A DNA stretch of 64,000 nt, taken from assembly GCA_017473705.1 (NCBI GenBank), contig JAFUJQ010000029.1, positions 124,001-188,000 on the forward strand. Reading direction: 5' to 3'. A program made the position numbers and the translations under genes. The DNA comes from Bacteroidales bacterium. Its GTDB lineage: Bacteria; Bacteroidota; Bacteroidia; Bacteroidales; UBA932. Positions 34,666 to 43,134 of this stretch are shown here, one piece after another. The notes under the pieces are model-generated. The model had not been told where the DNA came from. It searched no databases and saw only the letters and a list, made by a program, of their open reading frames with translations. Positions within the stretch are counted from its first letter, which is position 1, and each line of letters starts with the position of its first letter.

Positions 34666-35346
34666 ATGCTGGTAGTCCTTGAAGGCCTGGACGGTGCAGG
34701 TAAATCCACCCAGGTAAAGAAGCTCAGAAACTATCTCGAGAGCATTTTCGGCAGCCTCGAATACATACATTTCCCAAGATACGACGCTCCCGTATACGGA
34801 GAGCTCATCAGCCGCTTCCTGCGCGGAGACTTCGGTTCCAACGAGACCGTGCATCCGCAGCTGGTGGCGCTGCTTTTTGCGGAAGACCGTCACGGGGCGG
34901 CTCCGCAGATGAAGCGCACGCTTGCCGGAGGAGGCACCGTACTGCTGGACAGGTATGTATATTCCAACATAGCATACCAGTGCGCAAAGCTCAGCAACCC
35001 GGATGAAGCAGACGAGCTCAGAGAATGGATCTTCAACACAGAGTATGGCAATTTCGACCTTCCAGTTCCCGACCTCAACATATTTCTGGATGTTCCTATA
35101 GGATTTGTGGAGTCCAAGCTCAAGAGCCAACGTGGAGGCGCGGACAGGGAATATCTTGAAGGAGCGCAGGACATCCACGAGGCTGACATCAAGTTCCAGA
35201 TCAGAGTCCGTGACATATACAGGAAACAGTGCGAACACGATCCTAAGTTCATCCGCATAGACTGTTCGGACGAAAAGGGAGAGATGCTCCCTCCTGGCGA
35301 AATCTTTGCAAAGGTTCAGGCTGTGGTTGACGCAGCGATAAAGTAA
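34666..35346 (+). CDS. tmk: Thymidylate kinase
   Basis: 226 residues from the ATG at 34666. An in-frame TTG at 34639 overlaps the -7 box and is rejected. P-loop GLDGAGKST at residues 7-15, the DRYVYS motif of dTMP kinases, and a lid region with QRGGADREYLEG. It phosphorylates dTMP to dTDP in the cytoplasm. Slightly longer than the common 205-215 residues, as in other Bacteroidota. Followed after 11 nt by the BT_3928-type membrane protein, probably one transcript. Confidence 0.95.
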   Translation: MLVVLEGLDGAGKSTQVKKLRNYLESIFGSLEYIHFPRYDAPVYGELISRFLRGDFGSNETVHPQLVALLFAEDRHGAAPQMKRTLAGGGTVLLDRYVYSNIAYQCAKLSNPDEADELREWIFNTEYGNFDLPVPDLNIFLDVPIGFVESKLKSQRGGADREYLEGAQDIHEADIKFQIRVRDIYRKQCEHDPKFIRIDCSDEKGEMLPPGEIFAKVQAVVDAAIK

Positions 35347-35357
35347 AAGACATTCAT

Positions 35358-36533
35358 ATGAGATATCTTCTCCTCAGGATGAAGCGTTTCTGCGGCTTCA
35401 TCACCGGATTTGTATTCTTCCTGTCCGGAATAGTGAAACTGATGGATCCTGTGGGCGCAGGACTGGTGATGCAGGAATATTACGCATTCCTGCATCTGGG
35501 CTTCCTTGGATTCTCATCAAAGTTCATGGGAGTATTCTTCGCCCTCGCCGAGACCGTAATCGGTACAGCACTCATCACAGGCGTATGGCGACGTGTTGCC
35601 GCCCAGTGCGCCATCGCTTTGCAAGGCTTCTTCACACTATTGTCCCTCCTGCTGGTCATATTCAAGCCCGAGATGGACTGCGGATGCTTCGGAGAAGCCA
35701 TACATCTGACACACGGAGAAACATTCATAAAGAACATAATACTGCTCGCTCTGCTCCTGACATACTACATTCCCCGCAAGCATCTGGGCGAGACCAGAAA
35801 GAAGAAATACGTATCTTTCGCACTCGTCATCTTGTCAGTACTCACTTTTACCGTCTACTCATGGATATACATACCTATGATCGACTTCACAGCCTACAAG
35901 GCAGGTGCCGAGCTCCAGGCCGGCGTGACGGTCAATGCAGACGACCTATACGAGTCAGTATTCACATATGAGAAAGACGGTGTACAGCAAGATTTCACAC
36001 TCGGACATCTTCCTGACTCGACATGGACATTCGTAAACGCCAGCACACGCGTTAAGGAAGGGCACGAAGACTCATTGGTGAGCCTGTCTTTCTTCAACGA
36101 TGCCACCGGTGAATACATGGACACGCTGGCAGTCGAGGGCAAGGTCATGGTAGTTTCCGTCTATGACCCTGACATGTCTCACAGAAAGTGGAACAAGACA
36201 TCAACCTTCATCAGAAGGTCGCAGAAGGCCGGTTTCACGACACTCCTTCTGGTGACGTCCACAGAAGGAGTCCCTGCAGAGCTTGCCGCATCTGCATTCA
36301 TCTCCGACTACAAGACACTCATAAGCCTGAACAGGTCCAACGGAGGTGTCACATACTTCAATGACGGAGAGCTCGTTCGCAAATGGGCAAGAGTGAACGC
36401 TCCGTCCAAGACCGAACTTGACGAGCTCCAGAGCACCGACGCCACAGAGATAGCCATTGCTAAAGACAGCAAAGGAAGCCTTGGGTTTCAAGGCTTCCTT
36501 CTATATGTCTTTGCAGTAATGCTTCTGCTGTAG
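35358..36533 (+). CDS. BT_3928/DoxX-MauE-like membrane protein with CGC motif
   Basis: 391 residues. About four membrane segments in the N-terminal half (residues about 10-155) include FLSGIVKLMDPVGAG and MDCGCFGEAI, the MauE/DoxX-type pattern with a conserved CGC. A fifth segment near 160-180 leads to a periplasmic C-terminal domain (about 185-370) with a thioredoxin-like outline (VMVVSVYDPDMSHRKWNK) but no CxxC. A last hydrophobic stretch closes the protein. MauE-like proteins pass reducing equivalents across the inner membrane in some systems. It could therefore supply the TlpA/Omp28 proteins nearby (inference). It follows tmk by 11 nt. An alternative start is the ATG at codon 8. Confidence 0.82.
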   Translation: MRYLLLRMKRFCGFITGFVFFLSGIVKLMDPVGAGLVMQEYYAFLHLGFLGFSSKFMGVFFALAETVIGTALITGVWRRVAAQCAIALQGFFTLLSLLLVIFKPEMDCGCFGEAIHLTHGETFIKNIILLALLLTYYIPRKHLGETRKKKYVSFALVILSVLTFTVYSWIYIPMIDFTAYKAGAELQAGVTVNADDLYESVFTYEKDGVQQDFTLGHLPDSTWTFVNASTRVKEGHEDSLVSLSFFNDATGEYMDTLAVEGKVMVVSVYDPDMSHRKWNKTSTFIRRSQKAGFTTLLLVTSTEGVPAELAASAFISDYKTLISLNRSNGGVTYFNDGELVRKWARVNAPSKTELDELQSTDATEIAIAKDSKGSLGFQGFLLYVFAVMLLL

Positions 36534-36563
36534 TTCCCCGGCTACGCTCGTGATGACAATCAG
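36534..36563. repeat. Dispersed palindromic element between convergent genes
   Basis: TTCCCCGGCTACGCTCG then TGATGACAATCAG. In reverse complement it reads GTCATCACGAGCGTAGCCGG, a variant of the GTCATTnCGAGCGnAG element also at 31562-31590. It fills the 26-nt gap between the ends of the genes at 36533 (plus) and 36560 (minus), and may act as a weak terminator. Confidence 0.5.
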
Positions 36564-37708
36564 TTGTACTGATATGGGAGAGGGGTGTTGAATGTGACAT
36601 CCACAGCATTGACGATCGAATATGCGTCGCCGTCAGACTTGGTCACGAACACCACCATATTGAGATTTTCAAGCTTGAACTTGTCCCAGTAGATGCTTTC
36701 TGGAGCTGCGTCATAGATGTCATCAAGATTCCAGATGAAGATGTAGTCTGCTGTCTTTCCCTTCTCGATATTGCCCAAAGCATGACCGTAATACACTTCT
36801 CTGTTTCCTATCTTGGCAGCGGCATCGATATACCTCACGCAATCATTGTGAGTATTCATCCACTCCTGGCCATTTATCTGCTTGGACACTATGCCATCCT
36901 CAAGAAGCATGGCGCCAAGGCGATATATACCCGACGTTGAAGCCTTCACATTCACCCTTGCAATCACCTGTTTTCCGACAAGCTTCGCATTGACGGCAAT
37001 ACCGCAGGCTGCTCCTTTCTTCGAGTCGTTCTGCTCGAGGATAAGTGACTTGAAGTTATCAGCAGATGTCTCTGCATACAAAGCATACAGCTGCTTGTAA
37101 TCGATCACGATTGAAGGGTTTATGGCACCAAGCGCCTGCTGCGCCCAACTCCACTGAAGGTATGCATCATCCGGGAAAGATGGAGTATACTGATAGTTAT
37201 GTATAGCCGCCCTCACATACTCTTCAGCAAAAGCCTCATCATCAAATGCCGGCTTAAGCCTTTCCATAAACTCCGAACAGTAACTGCAGCCTGTTCCTGT
37301 AAACTGCATGCACATGGCCCTTACCTTGAAGTCCGTGCTTTCAGGCTTCGGGTCTGCCGGCATTTCCGGAATTGGAACCGCAATGGCTCTAAGGGTCACC
37401 GGATCGGAATTATGGACACCGTAGCTTGCCCAGACATCATAGTCTCCCGGCTCAGTAGCAAAGAACTTACCGTCAACCACATCAATGATTGATGTTCCGA
37501 TATAGAAAGCAAGGTCTTCAGTAACGACCTGACCGTCAAATTTCACGGTCAGAGTAACATAGTCCTCGCCATCCGACTGCAGAAGGGTCTTGTCCGGAAC
37601 AATCTCAAGCTTGCCGGATGTTCCTTCATTCCCCGAACCTGTACCTCCGCATGAGATAAGCATCACTGCCGCTGCCAGCAGTGATGCGAATTTATAAATC
37701 CTACTCAT
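36560..37708 (-). CDS. Omp28-like thioredoxin-fold lipoprotein
   Basis: 382 residues, lipobox MLISC (lipid Cys20), followed by a G/S/T-rich tether. An Ig-like domain (about 33-112, EIVPDKTLLQSDGEDYVTLTV) precedes the thioredoxin-like half with GTGCSYCSEF (Cys141, Cys144). Its first 8 nt overlap the 3' end of the lipoprotein gene at 37701, so it is the second gene of a two-gene operon. It resembles the paralogue at 9747 most, sharing the PEVPADPQP / PEMPADPKP linker and the GTSLGSIKAGEK / GHALGNIEKGKT segment. Confidence 0.85.
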   Translation of the reverse strand: MSRIYKFASLLAAAVMLISCGGTGSGNEGTSGKLEIVPDKTLLQSDGEDYVTLTVKFDGQVVTEDLAFYIGTSIIDVVDGKFFATEPGDYDVWASYGVHNSDPVTLRAIAVPIPEMPADPKPESTDFKVRAMCMQFTGTGCSYCSEFMERLKPAFDDEAFAEEYVRAAIHNYQYTPSFPDDAYLQWSWAQQALGAINPSIVIDYKQLYALYAETSADNFKSLILEQNDSKKGAACGIAVNAKLVGKQVIARVNVKASTSGIYRLGAMLLEDGIVSKQINGQEWMNTHNDCVRYIDAAAKIGNREVYYGHALGNIEKGKTADYIFIWNLDDIYDAAPESIYWDKFKLENLNMVVFVTKSDGDAYSIVNAVDVTFNTPLPYQYN

Positions 37709-40340
37709 TTGTATTGCTTATATTGAAAAGTTTCTCAACCTCACGTGTCATCATCCTGTCAAGCTTCTCCTCGGTCATCACGCAGATATCTTCAGCCTTC
37801 TGATACTTCACCGGCTGTCCTAAATCAGTCATAGACCTTACGTTGTACTTGACCGGAGCAACAGTCTGGGATCCGTCAGGGTTCCTGAGAGGAACAGACA
37901 TCACCTCAGGCTTTGCAGCCACCTTGGACTTCGGTTCTGTCCATCCGCGGGTAAGAGTGATCTCTGAAATCACTGGAGCCACGATTTCAACAGTTCCAGA
38001 CATCAAGGCATCCTGGCTGAGACCAAGAGAGTTCATGTAATATGTCACACCCTCGATAACCATAGGCTTGATCACAATAGTGTTTCCGTCCTCTGAAATC
38101 TCAACAGGGAATCCAGGATATGTCTCATTTGCATCATAGAATGCATTTGCCGAGCTGTATGCACCGACATAGAACGGATAACCTGGCCAGTTATGCATAG
38201 GTGGCAGGTAATATGAGCTGAACGGCACGATTACAGAGCCATCCTCCTGAACCTCCATGAACCACTTAGGTCCAAAGTCATATATGATCTGTGCCACATC
38301 CACAGAAGTATAGTCTCTTGCCACGAAAAGGTCATATGGAGACTTCCAGTCATTGCGTCCAACAGTCTTGTGGTAGTCGAAATCCACAAAGCCTGAACAG
38401 AGGATACGGCTGTATGGTGCAAGCCTTGCCTCCGAGAACTGCTCGGTGAGAAGCTGGAGCTCTTCATACATTCCGTCGACCTCATCGGTTGACTTGCCTG
38501 CATAAATAGTATATACTGAATCCGGCATAGGCATAGGGAGTTCAGGAAGAGAACCTGAAAGTTCAACCCTCGACTTATGCTCGAGATTATAGTGCTCATA
38601 GACCGGATCGCCGTTGGCATCCAGACCAACCTGCTGCTTTGCCTGAAGAGTTGCAGCAGCTGTCCACTCTCCTGCAACCTTTGCAAGGACAGAGCTGTAC
38701 GCAGCGACCTCACCAGGGCCCTCAGCATAAGGTGCCTTATAATCCGCCCATCCTCTTGCTATGCCTGCAGCGACGTCTTCATCAGAAGGATCCACCTCAT
38801 TGAATGTATACTCTGCGTTACATCCGTAAACGGCCATACGAGTAGTCTCGCCATCAAGAGTGAATACCGAATAATTGTAACCGGCCTCAGAGTTAATGAG
38901 AGCAAGTTCATCAGATGAGAAAGAATAATTTCCCTTGAGGAGAGTCTCATATGTGTAGTCCTGATTGAACATGAGCTGGAACTCTCTTGCATAGTTGGCT
39001 GCATAATATGCTCCTGATATAGGCTGGACGTTGCCGTTCTTGTCTTTGCCTGCCTTGATGTTGAAAGTAGCAAGGTATGGATTGCCGTCCTGGACAGCAG
39101 TCACCTCGATCACCGGTCTTGGCTGAGTAGCCTGCTTGGTTGTGAACTCTGAACGAATGAACTTCTGTGTCGTTCCCTGAGCGTCACCCCATGCATTCAC
39201 GAGAATGTTGTAATGGGTTCCCTTTGCAAGAGGCTCTGTCATGAACTCAGACACAACGCTGATTTCGATCGGGCCTCTGAACATTGTGGCACCCTCGAAG
39301 TATCCTGCAGTGGAAGCGATGAACCACTGGATATTCTCCTCTCCACCGCAGAGATCCACCATGGTAGCATATGTATTGTCATCAAGAACCATACACATGT
39401 ACTGGTATACATTATCATCAGGGTTGAAGTAAATTGTGGCGTCGAGCTGACCCACATCGTAAACTTCGATATCAAACTCAGCATCGAGCTCAGTCGGAGG
39501 AGTTGACCTGAAGCTTACCTTCTCGAACTCGCCTGTCCATTTATCGGTTGACCAGTCATAAAGAGGGATAATGTATGAAGGACCCCATCCTGACATGCCG
39601 ATCTCGGCCTCCACCTCTTCCTTTGAATTCGCCCATCTGAACTCACCGACCATGAAGATGCCCGGCTCGTTAGGGAAGATGTCATCGTGAAGATCCAGCT
39701 CCTCACCGTCAGGGAGTGTCTCATAGCAGTTGTCTGTATTATAGACCATAGTAGAGTCGTTCTTGATGTAACGGCCATAGATGTTACCGTTTGTGATGAG
39801 TCTCTCTACATCGATGGTTCCGTACATCTTGGTGGTCTTGTTATAGATAGCCTGGTTAAGGTATCCGTAGCGAAGGACATTGCCCCTCTCCTTGACCTCC
39901 TCTGGAACTGTCACATGCACCTTGAAACCGTCATAATAGGTCTCCACGATCTTCACAGTCTCCGAGAAATCATATTCCTTCGTAGTGAATTCAAGGGATA
40001 TCCTGTCGGTATATGCGTCACCTGCCTTACCTACCGCATATAAATGATAGGTGGTATTTGTGACGATACCTTTATTCACCCTGATCACCTGGGCAGGCTC
40101 TACTGTCAGCACTTCTCCTGTATTGAAGATAACTGCTGGAGTGACAAGCTGAGGCTCCTCAGAAACGACATAAGCCATCTCCATTGAAGAAGGTGCGGTC
40201 ACGAAAATGTCGACATAATCAGGACCTACCGTCTTGATGGAAAGAGCGAAGTCACCATAACCTTCCTTGACACATCCTGAGAAAGTCACGCAGAATGCAA
40301 AAATCGAAAGCAGAAGTGACAGATTAAGTAATTTTTTCAT
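37701..40340 (-). CDS. Large fibronectin-like lipoprotein paired with an Omp28-like protein
   Basis: 879 residues, lipobox FSGC (lipid Cys23). Beta modules of fibronectin type (residues about 30-110, TTYHLYAVGKAGDAYTD, and several more) fill the first 500 residues. The C-terminal third has aromatic-rich unique sequence and a Lys/Glu-rich helical end (TEEKLDRMMTREVEKLF). Several single Cys (NCYET, QYMCMV, DLCGG, YGCNA) are scattered. No catalytic motif is evident. The 8-nt overlap with the downstream Omp28-like gene implies coupled expression. A good -33/-7 promoter lies upstream. Confidence 0.83.
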   Translation of the reverse strand: MKKLLNLSLLLSIFAFCVTFSGCVKEGYGDFALSIKTVGPDYVDIFVTAPSSMEMAYVVSEEPQLVTPAVIFNTGEVLTVEPAQVIRVNKGIVTNTTYHLYAVGKAGDAYTDRISLEFTTKEYDFSETVKIVETYYDGFKVHVTVPEEVKERGNVLRYGYLNQAIYNKTTKMYGTIDVERLITNGNIYGRYIKNDSTMVYNTDNCYETLPDGEELDLHDDIFPNEPGIFMVGEFRWANSKEEVEAEIGMSGWGPSYIIPLYDWSTDKWTGEFEKVSFRSTPPTELDAEFDIEVYDVGQLDATIYFNPDDNVYQYMCMVLDDNTYATMVDLCGGEENIQWFIASTAGYFEGATMFRGPIEISVVSEFMTEPLAKGTHYNILVNAWGDAQGTTQKFIRSEFTTKQATQPRPVIEVTAVQDGNPYLATFNIKAGKDKNGNVQPISGAYYAANYAREFQLMFNQDYTYETLLKGNYSFSSDELALINSEAGYNYSVFTLDGETTRMAVYGCNAEYTFNEVDPSDEDVAAGIARGWADYKAPYAEGPGEVAAYSSVLAKVAGEWTAAATLQAKQQVGLDANGDPVYEHYNLEHKSRVELSGSLPELPMPMPDSVYTIYAGKSTDEVDGMYEELQLLTEQFSEARLAPYSRILCSGFVDFDYHKTVGRNDWKSPYDLFVARDYTSVDVAQIIYDFGPKWFMEVQEDGSVIVPFSSYYLPPMHNWPGYPFYVGAYSSANAFYDANETYPGFPVEISEDGNTIVIKPMVIEGVTYYMNSLGLSQDALMSGTVEIVAPVISEITLTRGWTEPKSKVAAKPEVMSVPLRNPDGSQTVAPVKYNVRSMTDLGQPVKYQKAEDICVMTEEKLDRMMTREVEKLFNISNTNE

Positions 40341-40360
40341 CTGAATTATTGGTTTTTAAT

Positions 40361-40380
40361 TAACAATTGTCAATTGATTA
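40361..40380. repeat. CAATTG-based short repeat in the leader of the 37701 gene
   Basis: TAACAATTGTCAATTGATTA: two CAATTG hexamers spaced by one T. On the other strand it reads as degenerate heptads of the (T)CAATTGA/CAATTGT kind. It lies between the predicted start site and the ATG of the minus-strand gene. Confidence 0.4.
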
Positions 40381-40393
40381 CAGTATATCATGG

Positions 40394-40424
40394 CAAAGAT
40401 AAACTTTTTTTGTAAGTTTACAAT
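40394..40424 (-). promoter_or_regulatory. Promoter of the 37701-40340 lipoprotein operon
   Basis: ATTG (40424-40421), 19 nt, TATCTTTG (40401-40394) on the minus strand, matching the Bacteroidota consensus. The leader is about 45-50 nt. Confidence 0.6.
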
Positions 40425-40473
40425 CATTCTTTATGTGAGACAGGCATTTATACTATTATTTGCTTCTTTTTGC

Positions 40474-40481
40474 TATATTTG
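40474..40481 (+). promoter_or_regulatory. -7 box (TATATTTG) for purB
   Basis: Perfect TAnnTTTG ending 18 nt before the purB ATG at 40500. No TTG at the standard 19-20 nt spacing; a TTTA lies 23 nt upstream. Confidence 0.5.
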
Positions 40482-40499
40482 CGTCGAAATTGAAAAACG

Positions 40500-41846
40500 A
40501 TGGAAATGAACAACACTCCGCTTCTGGCAGTATCACCTGTCGATGGACGCTACTCGCGTCAGACTGAACCACTTAGAGAACACTTCAGCGAATATGCGCT
40601 CATCAGATACCGCGTCCGCGTAGAGATCGAGTACTTTATCGCTCTCTGCGAGATTCCGCTCCCTCAGCTGGCCGACTTCGACCACACGAAGTTCGAAGCT
40701 CTCAGGGACATATACAGGAACATGACCCCGGAGGATGCAGCTAAGGTCAAGGAGATAGAGAAAGTCACCAACCATGACGTAAAGGCTGTGGAGTATTTCA
40801 TCAAGGACCGCTTCAAGGAGATGGACATCATGAAGTGGGGGGAATTCGTTCATTTCGGACTCACCTCGCAGGACATCAACAACACCTCGGTTCCGCTTTC
40901 TTTCAAGGAAGCCATCGAGGAATGCTTCATGCCTCTGCTCCAGGAAGTCCTCGGCCTTATCAAGGGGATGGCGACAGACTGGGCAGAGATCCCGATGCTC
41001 GCAAAAACCCATGGCCAGCCGGCATCACCCACCCGGGTAGGCAAGGAATTCAACGTGTTCGCAGTCCGTCTTGAGGAGCAGATCCGTCAGTTCTCACAGC
41101 TGACCTACCCTGCAAAATTCGGCGGCGCGACCGGAAACATGAATGCCCACAAAGTGGCGTATCCTGCTATCGACTGGATAGCATTCGGCAACGATTTCGT
41201 CGCTTCCCTCGGCCTTAAGAGGTCATTCCCGACCACCCAGATTGAGCACTACGACAACCTTGCGTCGCTTTTCGACAGCCTGCGCCGCATCAACACGATC
41301 CTCATAGACTTCGCACGCGACATCTGGACATATATTTCAATGGAATATTTCCGCCAGAAGGTAAAGGCAGGAGAGGTCGGATCTTCTGCAATGCCACATA
41401 AGGTAAACCCTATCGATTTCGAGAATGCCGAGGGCAACTTCGGGGTGGCAAACGCGCTCTACACTCACCTGTCGATGAAGCTGCCGATTTCACGCCTGCA
41501 GCGTGACCTCACAGACTCGACAGTGCTCCGCAACATAGGCATGCCCCTGGCTCATTCGATCATTTCGCTCAACTCACTCAAGAAGGGCCTGGGCAAGCTC
41601 ATCCTCAACGAGGACGCGCTCAGAGCTGACCTGGAGAGAAACTGGGCAGTGGTGGCAGAGGCGATACAGACCATCCTCCGCAGAGAAAATTACCCGAACC
41701 CTTACGAGACGCTCAAGGCGCTCACTCGTACAGGTGCGGGCATCAATCATGAGGTGATCGCAGAGTTCATCGAGACTCTCGATGTGTCAGAAGAGGTCAA
41801 GGAGGAGCTCAGAGGGATTACTCCTTGGAGCTACACGGGATTCTAG
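40500..41846 (+). CDS. purB: Adenylosuccinate lyase
   Basis: 448 residues starting MEMNNTPLLAVSPVDGRYSRQ, the opening of the E. coli-type PurB subclass. Fumarase/aspartase superfamily motifs include TSQDINNT, KTHGQPASPTR and the signature loop SSAMPHKVNPIDFENAEGN. It cleaves succinyl groups in IMP synthesis (SAICAR step) and AMP synthesis. A single gene on the plus strand, followed after 6 nt by the convergent DivIC/FtsB-like gene. A second ATG two codons later is an alternative start. Confidence 0.97.
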   Translation: MEMNNTPLLAVSPVDGRYSRQTEPLREHFSEYALIRYRVRVEIEYFIALCEIPLPQLADFDHTKFEALRDIYRNMTPEDAAKVKEIEKVTNHDVKAVEYFIKDRFKEMDIMKWGEFVHFGLTSQDINNTSVPLSFKEAIEECFMPLLQEVLGLIKGMATDWAEIPMLAKTHGQPASPTRVGKEFNVFAVRLEEQIRQFSQLTYPAKFGGATGNMNAHKVAYPAIDWIAFGNDFVASLGLKRSFPTTQIEHYDNLASLFDSLRRINTILIDFARDIWTYISMEYFRQKVKAGEVGSSAMPHKVNPIDFENAEGNFGVANALYTHLSMKLPISRLQRDLTDSTVLRNIGMPLAHSIISLNSLKKGLGKLILNEDALRADLERNWAVVAEAIQTILRRENYPNPYETLKALTRTGAGINHEVIAEFIETLDVSEEVKEELRGITPWSYTGF

Positions 41847-41852
41847 AAAAAT

Positions 41853-42170
41853 TTATTTCTCTATAATGTAGATGTCTTCGCCAGGGGCAGAAAAGTTATA
41901 CTGTTCTCTGGCGAATTTTTCTAATGTGTCGATGTCTGTGACGCGCTGGTCTATGCTGCCGTCCATCTCATCGATCTGGCGCTGATACTCTTCCATCTGC
42001 GCCTTCTGGTTCCTTATCTCCTTCTTTGCCTTGATCCAGCCAGGAATGGTGTTACCGTCTCCCACAAGCCATGAGAAGACGAAAACGATCAACACAACCA
42101 GTGTGAACCACGCAAACCTGCGGCGGTCACCGGTAAACTCACTCTTTATCTTTTCCCAGATTTTCATCAT
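41853..42170 (-). CDS. Septum formation initiator (DivIC/FtsB-like)
   Basis: About 105 residues from the ATG at 42170 (or 42167). A TTG at 42191 gives 112 residues but lies within the -7 box. A short cytoplasmic N-terminus, one membrane segment (FAWFTLVVLIVFVFSWLV) and a periplasmic coiled coil (KKEIRNQKAQMEEYQRQIDEM) with the end motif EKFAREQYNFSAPGEDIYII fit the FtsB/DivIC family. In the divisome it would form a complex with FtsL- and FtsQ-like partners. It ends 6 nt from the convergent purB stop. Confidence 0.9.
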   Translation of the reverse strand: MMKIWEKIKSEFTGDRRRFAWFTLVVLIVFVFSWLVGDGNTIPGWIKAKKEIRNQKAQMEEYQRQIDEMDGSIDQRVTDIDTLEKFAREQYNFSAPGEDIYIIEK

Positions 42171-42188
42171 ATTTTCATTTAGTCTCGA

Positions 42189-42206
42189 CAAATTTAACTA
42201 AATTTG
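42189..42206. promoter_or_regulatory. Perfectly symmetric divergent -7 boxes
   Basis: CAAATTTAACTAAATTTG: the minus-strand -7 box TAAATTTG (42196-42189) and the plus-strand TAAATTTG (42199-42206) are back to back with only AC between. They serve the DivIC-like gene (minus) and the CPBP protease gene (plus, ATG 42244). No other -33/-7 pair is seen in this 73-nt gap. Confidence 0.55.
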
Positions 42207-42243
42207 AGTGACTTTGTAAAACTTTCGTCAAATATAAACAGCA

Positions 42244-43134
42244 ATGGGATTTTTCAAGAGACATCAGGGAAGAGGTTCATACGATTTCTTTTCCACTTAT
42301 AATTACTTCATGCCAGGCCTTTCCGACATAGTATGGATTGCAATATTATTCTTCGTAGGAGTATTCCTGGGAGTGCTCATCAGTGCCGGACTCGCGCTGT
42401 TCATATCACAGGACTTCGCCTTGACATATGGAATGGTGATAGTATATCCTATCCAGTTCATCCCTGCAATGCTCTATGCATCAGCGGTCAGCCACAGGAA
42501 TATGGGATTCGAGCCGGAATATCCTCTTGACAACAGCAACTTCGGGGGAAGAAGCGGGCTTGGCATGGCCCTGATCGTCAGCGTAATGGCTCTATCCGCA
42601 GCATTTGTGATCGAGCCGGTCAGCATGCTGCTTCCAGAAATGTCGGAAGCGACTAAGATGGCCATGGAGCAGTTGCTCAATGGGCCTGTATGGCTCGTGC
42701 TGCTTTCCGTATCCGTCTTCGCTCCGTTCTTCGAAGAATGGCTCTGCCGAGGCATAATCCTCCGCGGACTGCTCAAGAAGATGAAACCGAGCTGGGCAAT
42801 CGTGATCTCCGCCCTGGTATTCGGCCTCATACACATGAACATTTGGCAGGCGATTCCTGCCTTCATCATAGGAACAGTCCTGGGATATGTATATTACAAG
42901 ACAGGCTCGCTCAAGCTCACCATGCTCATGCACTGTGTAAACAACACGCTCTCGGTAGTCGTAAGCAAGATTCCCGGCCTCGAGGATGTCGAGTTCTTTG
43001 CCGAAATAATGAGTCCTTGGACTTATGTACCCATGCTCATCGCTTTCGCAGTCGCGCTTACATGCGGTCTGCTGATTATCCGAAGCATTCCTCTCACACA
43101 ATCTCCTTTCCGAAAGGAACCACAGCAAGTATAG
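42244..43134 (+). CDS. CPBP-family (CAAX-like) intramembrane metalloprotease
   Basis: 296 residues with about seven or eight membrane segments. The abortive-infection/CPBP motifs are intact: FFEEWLCRG (Glu164, Glu165, Arg169), FGLIHMN (His197) and LMHCVNN (His230). These residues bind the active-site metal. Family members cleave prenylated proteins in eukaryotes; bacterial roles include bacteriocin self-immunity and signalling, and the substrate here is unknown. Its last 41 nt overlap the convergent YccF gene. Confidence 0.9.
   Translation: MGFFKRHQGRGSYDFFSTYNYFMPGLSDIVWIAILFFVGVFLGVLISAGLALFISQDFALTYGMVIVYPIQFIPAMLYASAVSHRNMGFEPEYPLDNSNFGGRSGLGMALIVSVMALSAAFVIEPVSMLLPEMSEATKMAMEQLLNGPVWLVLLSVSVFAPFFEEWLCRGIILRGLLKKMKPSWAIVISALVFGLIHMNIWQAIPAFIIGTVLGYVYYKTGSLKLTMLMHCVNNTLSVVVSKIPGLEDVEFFAEIMSPWTYVPMLIAFAVALTCGLLIIRSIPLTQSPFRKEPQQV

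Noticed and set aside
34633..35238. A 201-codon minus-strand frame inside tmk
   Set aside because: Shadow of tmk, whose P-loop and DR motif are clear.
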